This document shows positions 62,761 through 64,000 of a DNA stretch of 64,000 bases, one piece after another. The notes beneath the pieces were generated by a model. It was not told the origin of the DNA and ran no database searches. It was given only the letters and a program-made list of their open reading frames with translations. Source of the stretch: Chaenocephalus aceratus (Eukaryota > Chordata > Actinopteri > Perciformes > Channichthyidae); NCBI GenBank assembly GCA_023974075.1, contig CM043800.1, positions 7,035,453 through 7,099,452 on the forward strand, given 5' to 3'. A program made the position numbers and the translations under genes. Position 1 is the first letter of the stretch; every line of letters begins with the position of its first letter.

Positions 62761-64000
62761 GACCCGTCAATAATCCGCCTTTTGAGAGATGCCGTAGCTG
62801 CTCTCAAAAGGGGAGAAAATTTGCGGGCTGCTTATTGGTTTTATTGATTTTCTCTTCATTTTTTTGAGCTGCGCCCTCGGCCTGAAGCCTGGATGCGTCA
62901 GCGGGAAATGTTTTATGACAGAGGAATCAATCAACGTGTGACATGTGTTTGTGCGGACTTGAGGATGGTGTTTAGGCATCTCTCGAGGCGGCGGGAACAC
63001 ATTCACGGAGGGGAGAAGGAGGGGCTGTCACGCCGCTCGCTTCTTCTTCCTCGACTGCTGGCCGAAATTCTGGGTTGGCTGAGCCTGAGCTGCAGCCGGA
63101 ACCGGAGATTTCTCGGCCAACTTGCCCTTGTCTCCAGCCTGGGCTGAGGACTCGGGGTGGGCTGCGACCTCTGCGTCATCGGTGTTTTAAACCGAGCAGA
63201 GTTCGAGGCAGCTTGGGTGTCGTAAGTATCTCCTGCTGTATGCTCCTTAGAGCCAGCTGAGATGTCACGCTTACGGCTCCAGCCGGCACTGCGCATGCGT
63301 GTGACGGTGGTGCCTTTACAGCTCCAGCCGGCACTGCGCGTGGCGGTGGTGCCTTCACAGACCCGTCAATAATCCGCCTTTTGAGAGATGCCGTAGCTGC
63401 TCTCAAAAGGGGAGAAAATTGGCGGGCTGCTTATTGGTTTTATTGATCTCCTTTTCATTTTTTTTTAGCTGCGCCCTCGGCCTGAAGCCTGGATGCGTCA
63501 GCGGCAAATGTTTTATGACAGAGGAATCAACCAACGTGTGACATGGGTTTGTGCGGACTTGAGGATGGTGTTTAGGCATCTCTCGAGGCGGCGGGAACAC
63601 ATTCACGGAGGGGAGAAGGAGGGGCTGTCACGCCGCTCGCTTCTTCTTCCTCGACTGCTGGCCGAAATTCTGGGTTGGCTGAGCCTGAGCTGCAGCCGGA
63701 ACCGGAGATTTTCTCGGCCAACTTGCCCTTGTCTCCAGCCTGGGCTGGGGACTCGGGGTGGGCTGCGACCTCTGCGTCTTCGGTGTTTTAAACCGAGCAG
63801 AGTTCGAGGCAGCTTGGGTGTTGTGAGTATCTCCTGCTGTATGCTCCTTAGAGCCAGCTGAGATGTCACGCTTACGGCTCCAGCCGGCACTGCGCATGCG
63901 TGTGACGGTGGTGCCTTTACAGCTCCAGCCGGCACTGCGCGTGGCGGTGGTGCCTTCACAGACCCGTCAATAATCCGCCTTTTGAGAGATGCCGTAGCTG
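62761..64000. repeat. 600-bp tandem duplication, two full copies and the start of a third
   Basis: GACCCGTCAATAATCCGCCT recurs at 62761, 63360 and 63961 (spacing 599 and 601). Each copy contains a hairpin (CTTTTGAGAG...CTCTCAAAAG), a Pro/Lys-rich minus frame with APAAAQAQPTQNFGQQSRKKK-like text and one or two NRF1-like sites. The protein-like text may be the Gag-like ORF of the DIRS element but is not recognisable. Confidence 0.85.

Larger units (their letters stand above)
59949..64000 (-). mobile_element. DIRS-like retrotransposon, minus strand, 5' end beyond the window
   Basis: From its 3' end: hairpin terminus 59949-60259, tyrosine recombinase 60350-61410, RNase H part of the reverse transcriptase about 61719-62180, then a GC-rich repeat array and a 600-bp tandem duplication. 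The RT palm was not found and seems deleted or replaced. Inverted terminal repeats, recombinase and absence of a target duplication are DIRS traits. Confidence 0.7.

Overview
The window looks like teleost fish genomic DNA, probably percomorph. One recognisable host gene, mfsd4b (slc60a2), lies at the left edge on the minus strand. Almost everything else is nested transposable elements, teleost LINE 3' tails and long CA/GT microsatellites. No rRNA, tRNA, CRISPR array or bacterial-type operon was seen.

Layout: 1-3530 holds four exons of mfsd4b (minus strand, 3' end outside the window). 3597-15028 is a degenerate endogenous retrovirus on the minus strand, with two LTRs, a tRNA-Trp-like primer-binding site, gag, pro-pol and a gamma-type env. 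Its 3' LTR ends 66 bp before the mfsd4b start codon in the sense orientation. 15029-21230 is part of a hAT element split by another element (16078-20702, rich in TTCATGAA), which is itself split by a TTAA-flanked transposon (16207-18156) and an L2-type LINE insert. 21770-27370 is a 1-kb inverted duplication around a 3.7-kb interior that holds an LTR-like repeat and a MITE. 27424-34795 is a 7-kb segment bounded by about 220-bp inverted repeats. It contains a Tx1-type L1 LINE interrupted by a 2.3-kb hAT (GTF2IRD2/Charlie-like transposase) with a perfect 8-bp target duplication. 35880-41260 is a broken DIRS-like element whose end was split by further DNA transposons. 43978-46417 is a second copy of the LTR-like repeat, also split.

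The most unusual object is 46418-59736: a 13.3-kb palindrome with arms of about 6.1-6.2 kb, nearly identical but with separate small lesions, around a 1.05-kb spacer. It is bounded by an exact 6-bp target duplication (caccag), has 5'-AG termini, and sits in a repeat whose uninterrupted copy elsewhere in the window serves as an empty-site comparison. These are Maverick/Polinton (adintovirus-like) hallmarks. Each arm carries one protein-primed DNA polymerase B fragment that seems to be fused in frame to the C-terminus of a Polinton minor-capsid-like protein. Each arm also has three to four small virus-like ORFs (A, a 42-aa ORF, B, and C, which may be Bcl-2-like), several of them behind a repeated promoter box. 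No integrase, protease, packaging ATPase or major capsid gene is visible. My reading is a defective snap-back (inverted-duplication) viral or Polinton genome that was integrated in trans.

59743-64000 holds a truncated LINE tail and a second DIRS-like element on the minus strand: hairpin terminus with a promoter-like core, tyrosine recombinase and RNase H pieces, an array of NRF1-like palindromes, and a 600-bp tandem duplication reaching the window edge. Coordinates of repeat edges were read by eye and may be off by a few bases where no target duplication fixes them.
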